The translations under genes were made by a program, and so were the position numbers. The notes beneath the pieces are model-generated. The model saw only the letters and a list, made by a program, of their open reading frames with translations. It was not told the DNA's origin and made no database searches. 64,000 nucleotides of DNA, taken from the NCBI GenBank assembly GCA_013398955.1, contig VWPU01000897.1, positions 186,001-250,000 of the forward strand. The letters run 5' to 3'. This document shows, in pieces, positions 52,601-64,000 of this stretch. The DNA comes from Callaeas wilsoni (lineage: Eukaryota > Chordata > Aves > Passeriformes > Callaeidae). The first letter of the stretch is position 1, and every line of letters begins with the position of its first letter.

Positions 52601-54282
52601 TATGTTGCTTCTCTGAGTAAGTTTTTAATGGCCCGTGCTTGAGGCATTGAATTGAGTGGAATTACTTGTAAGCACCATTTTCCTGTGGGAAGCCTGAAAC
52701 GATGCTGTTTATTCCCTTGTACACTTTATGCACAATGCCAGGCGGGTGTGCCCTGCTCCAGAGTGAGCTGGGACTGGGGGGACACTGAATCCTGAGCCCC
52801 TGAAGTATCCAGAGGCTGGGGCTTACCTTCCCCTCTGAAAACCCGCTGGCCAGATTAGACAATTTTCTGCCTTGGGTCTGAGGAGTGCCATTTTTATTGA
52901 AATCACCCTCATGAAGTGGGGGGACAACGTCTCGTTCTATGTAATGACCTCAGTGCCTATGAATTTTGTAAATCAGCTTCAAATTATCAGGTATATTCCC
53001 AATTTTGCCAGTCTAGTGTCATTGGAAAAACCAGCATGAGCAGAGGAAGTAGCTCAATTCAGTCAGCTCAGTTATTTTTACGTGATGCTGCATAAAACAT
53101 CCCAAAACGCGGCTATGCACTGATGGTTACTGCAACAGCACTTTGTTCTCAGGGTTTTCTCTTAAAATCTTTGTATACTTGCTCTGTTAATATACTTTAT
53201 GCATTTGTTAGAATTCTTTTAACTGTGGCACAAAAGTACCAAGATCCAATCCTCCACCAAAAGAACTAATGAAGTTTTATACCAAAACCTGGGTGTCTTA
53301 GAGGATTCTGCAACGTCTTGAATCACCTTTACTAAATAAGTGGTTTTAAGGTCCTATTAAAATCTAATATTTCACCCACCGATTTTTAAACACTGCTGTT
53401 TGTTCCTAGTTTTGAGATTAAACAGATATAGTTGCTTTACAATCAATAAATTAATCCCAGTGAGTAATGAACCATGAATGAAAATCTATAAGAAATGTTT
53501 TATTAAGTGGTAAGAAAGCTTATGCTATGTATTTCCAGACATAAGCCCATTGATCAAAGTAATAAAAATCTCTGCTCAGAATTTCTGCCCCTCAGATTGA
53601 TGGACATCAGGTTTGTCTTAATGACAAATTTAGGTCAGTCAGAAATCACAAAATTGTGTATTCTAAAATTCATCAAAAAACCTAATGAATTTTCATTATC
53701 ACAGTCACATAAGAGAGAATAACTCTGTTAAAAGAAGGTGATGGTGCAAGAGGTTTTAATTATATCTCATTCTGATTGGATACATCTTTTTTCCTTTCTA
53801 TTATTTTCTTGTCTTTTTTAGAGCACTTAGTTTTCATTTGATTGTGTGGGGATTGTATTTATTTGTCTTATACTTTTTCCTTTAAATCTGAGGAGACAGC
53901 AGAGAATGTTATATCAGTTTTTCTCTTTACATGACTCCAGCTTTTTCAAAGTTTTTGCACCAGCATATCTTCTAGAATATAAGATGCACATTATTGGTAG
54001 TGAAAACACCACATTGTTATCTATATGATAATGATTACACTTCCTCCTATTATATCTCAGAATCACAAGTTAAAAAGTCACCAAACTAAGAAACCTGGGT
54101 ATTTTTAGGCTTATCTAGACCAGACAGAAATATGCTGATTGAATTTTGATTTAAAAAAAAATCTCTTTTAGTTAACTTAAATTGGAATTCTTCACAAAAT
54201 GTTCAAACTCATAGGCTTTTTAAATACGAAACCAAATAAATGAGGCAACGGAATTGGAGACACTGGTAATGATCAGACTTAC

Positions 54283-54438
54283 GGGTACATGCCATAGTTG
54301 GTGGGTCCTTCTCAGCCCTGAAATAACCTTTCTCACACTGACAGACAGAAGTTGCTTCTATGTGAGTCAAACTGTGTGGAGGGCACTTGGAACACTTCAC
54401 ATTTCCAGCAAATGCTTTATAGAATCCAGGCCTGCAAG
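54283..54438 (-). CDS. EPHA6: EPHA6 exon 4 (end of cysteine-rich/EGF-like region of an Eph receptor)
   Basis: This exon lies immediately upstream of exon 5 in the minus-strand gene and encodes about 52 residues. They begin CRPGFYKAFAGN, continue through CSKCPPHSLTHIEATS, VCQCEKGYFRAEK and DPPTMACT. Six cysteines in the spacing C...CxxC...CxC...C are those of the Eph cysteine-rich EGF-like segment between the ephrin-binding domain and the first FN3 repeat. The acceptor is TTATTTTGCAG before CTTGCAGG, and the donor is ACCC followed by GTAAGT. The 156-bp length is the standard Eph exon 4 size, and the exon is phase 1/1. Its last C joins GG of exon 5 to make the Arg codon of the TRPPSAP junction, an independent check that both exons belong to one transcript. 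Unlike exon 5 it contains no internal CpG. EPHA6 is preferred because of FRAEKDPP and the PPHSLT segment; another EPHA paralogue is a remote alternative. Confidence 0.95.
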
Positions 54439-55072
54439 CTGCAAAATAAGAAGATAGGTTTCATTAATGGAAGAAAATTTTGGTCATAAGTTAAATCTGT
54501 TCCAAGTAGTTATAAGACTGCTTATTTCCTTTCCAATCTAGATATAGATGATGTTTTAATGATACAATTCTTGACACTTTTTATTTAGGTATATGGACTT
54601 AAAAGAAAAAGATAAATCTGTTCTTGGTATAAAATGGGGAGTTCTTAAGAAAGATAACTTCCCAATTTTTAGTCAGTGCTGCTTGAAATTGTCTCTAAAC
54701 AACTTTACTACTATCATTAAATGTTATCTGTGTTTTATGTACGTGTTAACCAAAAAGAATGAGATAACTTTTTATCTGCCAGAGCTGTTTATATGGTTTC
54801 CTTATTGAAGTAATGAACAACTTGCAATACTTAATATATTTACCCCTACAAACCCTTGATGAGACAGGGATGACATCCCTAAATATATATAGCTGGGTCT
54901 GACTTTCCTACAGCACCCCAAAAAACCTCTGACAGCAGGGCCACATCAGCTGGTCCCTGTTGGCACAAGTGGCTGGAGGATGAGGAAGGGATGAAGGAAG
55001 AGATGAAGGAAGGAGATGCTGACACCCTCCAGCACAAACCTGCACAAGCCTGAGGCTATCCTGATTGTGTTA

Positions 55073-55180
55073 GGAAACATCCTGGATAGCAGGCAGCTTT
55101 GGGACAGAGAATGTTGGGATGCTCAGGGAAACATCCTGGATAGCAGGCAGCTTTGGGACAGAGAATGTTGGGATGCTCAG
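55073..55180. repeat. 54-bp perfect tandem duplication
   Basis: Two identical adjacent copies (55073-55126 and 55127-55180) begin GGAAACATCCTGGATAGCAG and end GGGATGCTCAG. The unit length is a multiple of three, so the plus-strand open frame across it (55016-55342) stays open, but that frame shows no known domain and I do not call it a gene. A purine-rich GAAGGA stretch lies just before it. Confidence 0.97.
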
Positions 55181-57739
55181 AGCTCATCACCTCCCCAGTT
55201 ATTTGGAGCTGGGGTCTCTGCTGTTCTTAACCACAGCACAAACTCACCAGCCTTTTTTTGCTGGCCTTTAAAGCAGAAACAAGGCATTAAAATAAATCTT
55301 ATCCCAGATCTGTCAGGCATGCATTCCGAGATATTATTTTAAAATCATCCTTAGACCTCATCGCACACATTTAAACAGAGATTTCCTTCTTTCCTGCCAG
55401 CTACCACATTTGCACATGCCAGCATGTGTTGCAGTTACTGTCTTTTGGCTTCCCCATATCAAAACATTAAAAATGAATGAGCAACTCAGACATGTACAGA
55501 TTTTGCAGACACCTTTTCCTCCTGACTACTCCAGTGGTATGATGGAAGCTAGTGCTATAAATATAACTTTGAGGTTCCATGTGGCTTTTTCTCACTTTGG
55601 CATGTTCAAGAGTATTTCCTTTACATTGCTAGAGGAACTAGGTAGTACTTCCTTTTGTTGTAATGAGATATAAAAAGATTTAAAATTGGGTGTTTTTAAA
55701 AAGTAGCTCAAAGTATGCATTTAATGGATTCAGTATCAGTTCATATTAGTTGAGTTATTAAAAAGTATTAACTCATAGATAACATATACAGAGATCAGTT
55801 TTTCTTCTGATTCCAAAGGCCTTTCTTTGGAAAAGAAAGTTTCACTAGTAGCTGAATGAAAAGGAATGAGATGACACTGAAAAAGATAACACTTGATTGC
55901 CTCTCAGAACCCAAGAGCCAATTTTTCAAATGCAATTTCAAGAGCTTAATTTTGACCCAACAATTTCAGCAGTTCTCCTCCCAGTGTGTTGTTCTGACTT
56001 TGCTGAATAGACATTAGAGAGGTATCCTGCCCTGCTGTCACTGACTGACTGGAAAAAAAAAGGGATTTCTGGTGTTAGAGATAAAAGGGGTGGGAACAGC
56101 AGGGATTTTCCCCTTGGAAGTAGGCTACTGGTCTGATGCAATTGTGATTATAGTGAGTGGCAATTTTCCACTGATTGGAAAGACAGCAGGTTTGGTGCAG
56201 GGAAGAAGGCAGCACTGCAGATACAGGCTGCAGGCACTGACTCCTCTTAGCTTTGCTGGAAGGAAGAGAGGAGGTAAGGCAAAACTGGGGGAAGGATGTT
56301 ATGCTTGCCTGCTCCCTCCTTATCTTCTCAGGTCCAAATACTGCCCTGATAAATATTAAATTCTTGCTTTATTTCATACATGACATTTGTGACTAAAGAG
56401 CTGACAATTCCATGTTACAGTTTCATTCAAAGCAAAATGAGTGCCCTTTAAAATCCTTATTACTTCTGAAATCTATGTCTGTCAGTTCTGAAATCATTCC
56501 TTCTTCCCTTCTGTCCCCCAAACAACAAATCACTTTAGATCAAAACAAACACACCATCCTCTTTCAAGAGCAGCATTTTGTCTAAACTTCAAGCACTTCA
56601 CTATTTCAAAATAAAGCTCAAGGAGAAGATTAATTTCCATTTTTAAAAAAGCAAATGTTTCATTATGAAACTGTATTCTCTACTGTATTTAAAGCAATTA
56701 TGTTTTTGACGTGGTAAGTCTCATAAAAGAAAGAATATGTATACTCATGGAAAAAGTAGAGAGAAAAATAATGGATTAATGATAAAAAAATCATTTTACT
56801 TCTTTTGAAGTCAACTCAAGTACATCTATCCTTTAAGTCAAGTATGCATCACAAATTCTGTGGCAGAGAAGCTACAGGGATATCATGGAAGCTTTTCAGA
56901 GGAGAGGTTTACAAAGCTATCAACAACCCACTCCCCATCCAAATGTAGAGTCCCACATTCATAATTACTGATACTTGCAAATAAAAAACAGCCCTTCATA
57001 AACAAGATAAAGTAACATAAGCTGAAAGCCCGCAAATGATCACAAGCTTGGGAAAACTCATCCCTCTGGATAACTCAGAGCTGGCTGCCAACATTCTTGG
57101 TGAAAGAAAATAAACTGTTACTCTGTCAAAGTCAAGGAATATGCAGCCTCAGTCTGAAATACAGCACTTCAGCTGCTATACATATCAAAGCTTAGACTCT
57201 GGTAACAACTATTGTATTTCAGTGGCAAATTAACCAAAATAATTGCTAAATTTACCATTTTCCACAGAAAATCTGCAAATGATTTCTAATGATGACAACT
57301 CAAAAAGACATAAGGTTTGTTTTTATCGGTGTTACCACAGAGTATTTTTTCTACCTCCCAAATCACTGGGTGACATCTTGTTTTCCCTAATGTTTTCCAC
57401 CAGAAGTGACTTTGTGAGTTACTAATTTTAGGAACTGTATGAAATTTGAGTTTTGTAAAGCCTGGGGGAAGACAGTATATTGTCTTAAAGGTTCAGTTAT
57501 TAGCAGGGTATCTGAATGAACAATTCAAAGACACTACAAGTTTCTCCAATGAAATGTGAGAGACTAGGCAGAGAAGCACTGATAATTTAATTGCCTTCAT
57601 AAAGGATAACACATCTATAAACATGCTTTGCTGCAGCTTCACTAGGATTTGACTGTGTGGTTTGGGAACTGCAGAAGTTTTGTAATTAATCTAATTTTCC
57701 TTATTTAATGTTTAGTAGATGGCATTTAGTTTTGCTGGT

Positions 57740-58200
57740 TTAATCCATGGCCACCCGTGGGCTGCCACCCTGGCCCAGCCCACCCCGCAGGGCTCATGGT
57801 GGAGCTACAGGCTTTGCCAGTCCCCACGGTGCCCCCAAAACCTAAACCAATGCCTGGATATATCTCATGGCAAGTGCAGAGAAAGCCAGACCTCACTGGA
57901 ATCCATCTGGGAAACGGGACACATTCCCAACTCTGGGGATGTGGCCAAGGGGTGCCCTCAGCACAGGCTGGTGGGACATGGGGCTTGGTCTCCTGACGTC
58001 CTTCGGGCACCGAGGAGTGAGGGTTTCACCTCGTGCTGGATGGGACAGCATTTTCAAGGATCTTTTGAATTGCCCAGTCTGGTAAATAAGGCCATGGCTC
58101 CATCACCCCAAAACACAGCTGGTGGGCTCTCTTGCAGAAAGGTCTTTACTGCTCAAGGCTGTTACAGCCATTAAGTTCTACCCCAGCCTCAGGGGTGCAC
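57740..58200. other. GC-rich unrecognised block in intron 3
   Basis: A sharply bounded GC-rich segment (for example CCACCCTGGCCCAGCCCACC) lies in AT-rich intron. Open frames occur in several registers on both strands (longest 57719-58174, plus), as expected from a GC-rich, stop-poor composition. It resembles no element or gene I know; a decayed retroelement or a regulatory island are both possible. Confidence 0.4.
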
Positions 58201-59997
58201 AGTGTATGGACACAAAACCCAGAAAATGCAAATACAGTGGTCATCTGACTGGTCATAAAACTTGTTCCTTTAAAAAAGGAAAAAGAAAAGCAGCATTTTC
58301 ACTGCTCTGTGGGAGCACATCATTGTCCAAGATTCCAGTTTTCAGTTGTTTCGGTTTCGTAACACCTGAATTGATCACTGCAGTGTTAGCTGAAGTAAGA
58401 TGAGTCCAAAGGAAACTTAGGAACAACTTTTAGATATGTCAGACACTATTGGTCTGTGGGTGGGAAGGAGTTTGTCATGAAAATGGATTTTTTACAGCTT
58501 GCTGAAACTCATCAATCAAATTAAATCTAAGAAGACTCTTGTCATTGACAATGAATGGCAACCATCAGCAGCTGTGGAAGAGGTGTTTTAATCCTTCTGA
58601 ATCACACAATTTGTTACGCATTTCCACCTCATATTTTTTAACCTTGCTTACTGGATCCCACTAATGCCCTGTGAGACTGGTATCTTTCATATTTGTTATA
58701 TTCTGGATGATTTCAATTTTAAAGTCCTCTCATCCCTCTGCTATCTGATCACTTTATAAAAAGGGCAATCCAATAAGGCCTGTTCTATTCTACCACTGTG
58801 CAGAAAAAAGGAACTATGATATTACTTTAACCAATTTATATTTTAGTAGAAATGTCTAGAAAAGAAAAAAAGCATATAGAAAAGAACATGAAAAAAGAAT
58901 GCAAGGAAAGTTGGATGCCCTATATTAAAAAAGGTGGAATACAATCACAAAATCAAGATTAGGATATTACAGAATTAGGACAATGACGCTATGAGGACAA
59001 CCTTTGATTGTGAGTACTATCTGGTTAAATAAGCTCATCTTTTTCAAAGATTCTTGTTTTATTCAGGTTGTGAATGGGCTGTGAGGGGGATTCACTTTGG
59101 GTCATGTTCAAACTGATGGTGTGACTGCGCAGCGTGAGTTGCTAGAAACCAGCGGCATTGTGAAGAATCCAGTGGAGGAAGGCCAGCCATCACAGATTAT
59201 AAATTATCAAACATGCTGCTTGGTTCAAACCACAAAAATAAAAGACATCATGGTATCAAGCAAGCAAGGCTCTAGTTTGATTTAGTTCGTAGAGATAGTA
59301 AGGAGGAGACAGATGACACTCCTAGGAAACTTAGTGACAGAATGATGCAACTTTGGGGGCACATCAGACTGACTTCCCTTTTTTGTTTGTAATAAATTTG
59401 ATGACTAACATTTCTGGGTACTTTGGTCTGCACTTAAATGCATCTGCGTTCATGTGCTCTGGTCAGTCTCTTCTCCTGCCAATATCTCTGCTCTCTAATA
59501 TTTCTATTCTTAGATTTGGAGAACTTACAGGAGCATTACTCAAACCCTTGACTTTAGAGAGGAGCAAGGCGGAGGAGACAAAAAGAGACAGGTACAAGGC
59601 TGCCTCTTCAAATATGACTACATAATGATGATAGGTAAATGAAATTAAATGTTCTTCCTCTTTATGCTAATTCTTTTCTTTCCCCAGTGACTTATTTTCT
59701 GTCATTCCCACATTCCAATATTCTATGGAGGTTGTTTATGAAAATTATTAGAAGAAATGACAAAGGAGATAATTGCCACATCTCAAACAGTATTTTCAGC
59801 TCATATCAACAGTTTTTCTCTGCATAAAATACTAGTTTCAATACAATAACTTAAACAATTACTCAGGTCACATAGCATGTTTTAAAAGAATTTGAGGTTT
59901 ATCCAAAAAAATACATACAGATAAGATATTAATGATACTAATTTTATCACTGCCTGTCATACTAAATACCATCCAACAGCTCATCAAAGAGCTGGGG

Positions 59998-60015
59998 GCT
60001 GGGCTACACAGCCCA
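59998..60015. repeat. Short perfect stem-loop
   Basis: CTGGGCT, a four-base loop ACAC, then AGCCCAG form a perfect 7-bp stem. There is no T run or conserved context to suggest a function. Confidence 0.7.
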
Positions 60016-60287
60016 GGCAAATTCTCTTCTGCACAGACTCATTTTTGTTTTAAAAAAAAAAAAAAAAGCCCTCCCTAAACAAAAAAACCCCGAGCATCCT
60101 AAATGCTAGACTAGAATTCAAGAATGTAATTCTAAACGCATAGGTACTACTTACAGAAAGAAATGGAAAATGGTTTCAATCCTGATAAAACTCTTTTTCA
60201 CTTAGTTCTTAGAACTAGGTGAATTTTTTTTCCAGACTAATATAGTAAATAAAATCTACTACTACAACAGGTAGATGGCATGTAAGA

Positions 60288-60360
60288 GTGTTCCACTAAA
60301 TACAGAATTAGCAAATTAGTGTTCCAGTGAATACAAGCAATGAATACAAAATTAGCAAAA
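60288..60360. repeat. Imperfect local repeats
   Basis: GTGTTCCACTAAATAC at 60288 recurs as GTGTTCCAGTGAATAC at 60319, and AATACAGAATTAGCAAA at 60299 recurs as AATACAAAATTAGCAAA at 60343. The interleaved spacing of 31 and 44 bp suggests two successive small duplications. Confidence 0.8.
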
Positions 60361-63300
60361 CAATAAGCAGCTGAAAAGAGGTTCATTTCATTGAAAATAT
60401 CAAGCACTGAAAGTAGATAAAGACAATATCCATAAAAAAACATAACACAGGCTATACAACTGTAAACAGGAGCGGCACCCTTTTCAAATTACCCCTTAAA
60501 CATGTTTTATAAACAGTAATCATGAGTCAAAAGAGTTTTTTTTAAAAGAAAAAGTTGTTATATTGCAAATTATTGCAATTTTGTTTGGTTTTAGTTCAGA
60601 TACTCCTTCCTAAAATCTCACAGAAGCGCCAAGTGACAAAACTGGTTGGAAGACTGAGGCACTTTATCAGTGATGGAAGAAGAGAGACAAAACCAACAGG
60701 GTGCACCTTCACTGATTTGTGCTGCTGACTCTGCGGTGCGGATCCCTGAAGTCCGATAAATTGGTTGAGGTGGGAACTACAAATACTCAAATGCACTGCT
60801 CCACACCCAAATTATTCTTTATTTCTGTTGATATTTTCTGGATAGGCCCCAAGGTAAAACCACAATTAGACAGATTTCATATATCCTTAAAGGAGACAGT
60901 AAAAATACTGTTTTCTACACTGCATAATTTTTAAAGGAGCATCACCGTGCTTTAGGAAGATAGTGAACGAAAGGAATCAGGCTAATTAGGACACACAATA
61001 GAAATGGTAATCAAGGAACATAGCAGTGAAAAAGAAGGGAAGTAATTTCCTGCAATATATCAGTGCATACTCCTGGGATCAGGAAGGTCTGCAGGAAGAC
61101 AATGGGAGAAAAGATCATTACAGCTGCAAGAAGCCATCTCCAGCATCTCCAGTAATCACCTTTAAACAGAAAAGGAGAAATGTAACCCTGAGAACACTTC
61201 AGGGCAATGCAGAAGTTACTCACTGAGTAACTCCTCAAATGTGTCCATAGTAGCTGGGAAAACCTCTTTATTTTAAAGTATAATATCAGCAATACTTTAT
61301 TTCATTTTTCTTTTTTTACTTTCTAATCATTGTTCCATTGTTGAAATGGTGGTTAGGTTACAGCTGTAGCTGTAAGGACTTGTGGGGGAAGGGATAAGGC
61401 AGGAGTGTGAGAAGTTTCTCAGCGCTGCAGTGAATGCAGCAGTAAGAAACAGCATTTATTGTAACTACAGAAGGAACCTGCGTTTGCTGGAATTTCTCTG
61501 TACCATTACAACACAAATTAGTGTCCAACTTGAAAGGCCACGAAGGCTTCTCTTTTCACAGAACCTTTCATGCTCCTGTGGACAGCTGAGGACTAACTTA
61601 TCAGAAGACACTGAGAATAGGCATTAGACCACACCAAATACTCCTTTCTGCAAGAGTTAAAAATGGTCTGAAGAGATCAGACCCATTTCATGGTTAATTC
61701 CTTTTGCACATTATCTGTCTCCCGTATCTGTCGGTGAGGACAGTTACAGAATCATCATCTCCTGGTCTGAACATAATAACCAAATGCTAGAAAAACACCT
61801 CCTACTATTAGAAAGAAACAAAGTGCCTTCTTACCAGACACATGTACGAAAATTGCTGATCTATGCAGAGTAGTTTGTCAATCATATTATATCCTTATTA
61901 CCTATAACAAATGCTATCATATATGTGTTATTCTCCCTCTCTGTCTCTTCTGTTGGGATCATAAACTGTAGTTTCTGTCATGCCTCTCCCCGTTTTTTCT
62001 TCTTCCTCCCCTTAGATGCGAAACCTCTCTGTTTTCAGCTCTGTATGTATGGTAAGTAGTTAGTCATGGATTTCTGTTTTTCCCGTGAAAGAACAGCCCC
62101 TTGGAATCTGCAGATGCACTCTTCTCTATCCATAACAAATTAAACTGCTAGCCTGGGTTAATTAGTTCCTATGATAGCCATTATTCAATTTGCTTTGCAT
62201 GTGGGGGTTTTTTTGGAACCAATTTTTTTTCTGAGGCCGTTTCCACTTTTGACAAAGACCAAAACTTCCAGCCTGATAGCTGTTGCAATGATGTTTTGTT
62301 GGCTGGCTTTATGTCAGACTGATTTTCTGTGTGAAAATAGTAATTTACCAGAGCAGTTCTCAAATAATTAATGTCACTTGGCTTTCGGCCTCCAAAAACA
62401 AGGTGTGCACTGAAATCCTACAAAGGCTCCCCCCCCTGCAATGACTTACTACTTTATTACAAAACACTGGAACAGCTTTCTAGAGAAGGCACACCTTGAA
62501 GGAATGGAATATTTTTACAGGCAGTTATTAACAATAAAAATCTGAAGAAAGCTGCAGTCTCTATTTACAAGGTTATAGTTTCTTGTTATGGCCTTATTAT
62601 AACATTGCAGTTTTTAATGACTTAAGAGCTAAAACTAAATGTTTCTGGGTTCACTGCTTTCACTACAGCAATTATTTTGATAATAGATCAGCTAAAGTGA
62701 TGCAATTTTTTCTTCTCTGTGTAACTGTCTCACATTAATATAATTAGCAAGAAGCAATAGCAATTACAACACAATCTAACCCACTTTTAAAAATACTTTA
62801 AATAATCCAATACTTAAAAGGAGAGGTTTAAAATTATGCTTGCATTTTTAATTATGGCTACCAAGATTGCACATTCAGGTATGTATTTGAATGTGTGATT
62901 TATTTAAGGCCCTGCTTTATTTGCAGGTACAACTCAGGAGTTTGGCCACACAGACGAAATTACTGTCATCATGGGGAATATTACAATGCCCCAATTCAGA
63001 CGGGGAATTGTAAAGTTGGGTAATTCAAATGCAAAAAATGCTGAAATGTTCTTATAAAATTGGGCATTTGGCCTTTGAAATAGAGTGCTTTTAGATGTGT
63101 TTGCAGAAAAGCTCGCAAGCTTGATTTTTAAAGACACCAGACATGATTAGTGACTCCCAACCTGTTTCAGTTCTGACTTACCATTGAAAATAAAGTACTC
63201 ATGCCTCTGCGAGAACTAAATACAATTTTCTTTTGTAATATCTCTGAATACCCACAAGCTCACAGGCAAATAATCTGATTATTCAAAAAATTGTTTTCAA

Positions 63301-64000
63301 CCCATCTTTGGGTCTTCTACATTACTGTACCCAATTTTATGTAATCTTCTATTCTGTCATTGTTTTAAGACATAGAGTAACACAGTGTGGTACTTGTAAA
63401 TAAAAATTCTGTGATTTATGTCAGCAGCTAACACAGTATTCAAATACCTATTTTGCCATGGAACCAACACATAAAATTCTGTAATTATCTCATTCAAGTT
63501 TTCCTTTTCCTTTCCCTCACATCCACGTTGAATCACTTGCAGTACTTAGCCCAAAATTACAGTAACTTTGAATTGTATTTACACAGGTACAAATGACACC
63601 AACATTCCTTTATTTTTTATTTCATAAGCAAACATTGCCAACTTCTCCCAACCCATCACCACTGCAGCATTTAGATTTATGTGATTTCAGTGTATAGGCT
63701 GCCTTGGTAACCCAAGGGAAAGCCCTGAACACTGTTTATAGTCATCTACTGGCCTTCTAGGACAGGTATAAATCCTTTGATGATGCAAATCCAACCCCAT
63801 TTCAATAAAGCAAAAATCATGAAGGTGCCTTTTAGCTGAACAGGTTTCTAATTTGTGTTTCACCGAAGTAGTTATGTGGGATAAATCTTCAATCCTTGTG
63901 TCTCGAATATTTCATATGATTGATGACAAGAATCAGAGTTAAGTATTTCTACTGAACACACTGATATTTCAACAGGAATCTCACAGAGATGAACCATGAC

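Larger units (their letters stand above)
46075..54282 (-). other. EPHA6: EPHA6 intron 4 (8.2 kb)
   Basis: The sequence between exons 4 and 5 has canonical GT and AG ends on the minus strand. It contains a 41-bp tandem duplication at 46201-46282, a sense-strand CR1 copy at 47097-47632 and an AT-rich motif-dense block at 49440-49640 (each listed separately). A short AT-dinucleotide tract lies near 50570-50592. Between 47640 and 49430, and between 49650 and 54280, I see only AT-rich sequence with short chance open frames and a few T runs. No further exon, RNA gene or promoter could be supported there. Confidence 0.85.
54439..64000 (-). other. EPHA6: Part of EPHA6 intron 3
   Basis: Everything above exon 4 should be intron 3. 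The large Eph exon 3, which encodes the ephrin-binding domain, would show as a long minus-strand open frame and is absent. Visible content is a purine-rich GAAGGA stretch near 54974-55017, the 54-bp duplication at 55073-55180, a GC-rich block at 57740-58200, a stem-loop near 59998-60015, an A run of about 16 at 60051-60066 and short imperfect repeats at 60288-60360. The rest is AT-rich sequence in which I recognise nothing. Confidence 0.75.

Noticed and set aside
57719..58174. 151-codon plus-strand open frame
   Set aside because: It lies in a GC-rich block open in several frames on both strands, with no domain and no splice or promoter context.

Overview
The window is vertebrate nuclear DNA, almost certainly from a bird and probably a passerine. 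It holds no bacterial-style gene array. It is AT-rich, gene-poor and intronic, with two short coding exons and several CR1 LINE fragments carrying the avian CR1 3' end. A tRNA-Ile-headed SINE with a CR1-type tail resembles the passerine TguSINE1 family, and this is the main reason for placing it among songbirds. Bird and passerine are inferences from repeat content, and no species is claimed.

The only gene I can support is an Eph receptor tyrosine kinase on the minus strand, recognised as EPHA6. Two consecutive exons are present. Exon 4 (54438 down to 54283, 156 bp) encodes the end of the cysteine-rich ectodomain. Exon 5 (46074 down to 45739, 336 bp) encodes the first fibronectin type III domain. 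Both have consensus splice sites, matching phase 1/1 boundaries and the exon sizes usual in Eph genes, and they join in frame across an 8.2 kb intron. Exon 3 should lie beyond base 64000 and exon 6 should lie before base 1, so transcription runs from high to low coordinates through the whole window.

Layout. Bases 1-45738 are intron 5. This intron carries CR1 fragments (about 5336, 12284, 26530 and 28627), a pure AAAAG microsatellite (7117), a probable solo LTR next to a CpG-rich patch (about 13990-14690), a fresh 102-bp tandem duplication of a pyrimidine- and CpG-rich unit (18936), the SINE (19321) and a compound triplet microsatellite (22174). Bases 46075-54282 are intron 4, with a 41-bp tandem duplication close to exon 5, the longest CR1 copy (47097) and an AT-rich block with paired octamer motifs that looks like a candidate conserved enhancer (49440). 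Bases 54439-64000 are part of intron 3, with a perfect 54-bp duplication (55073) and a GC-rich block (57740).

Most long open frames here start at non-ATG codons, resemble no family I know and look like chance. I found no operon, CRISPR array, RNA gene or new multi-gene system. The most unusual items are the identical 102-bp duplication, the LTR with intact-looking promoter and polyadenylation signals in the host-gene orientation, the CpG contrast between the two exons, and the candidate enhancer.
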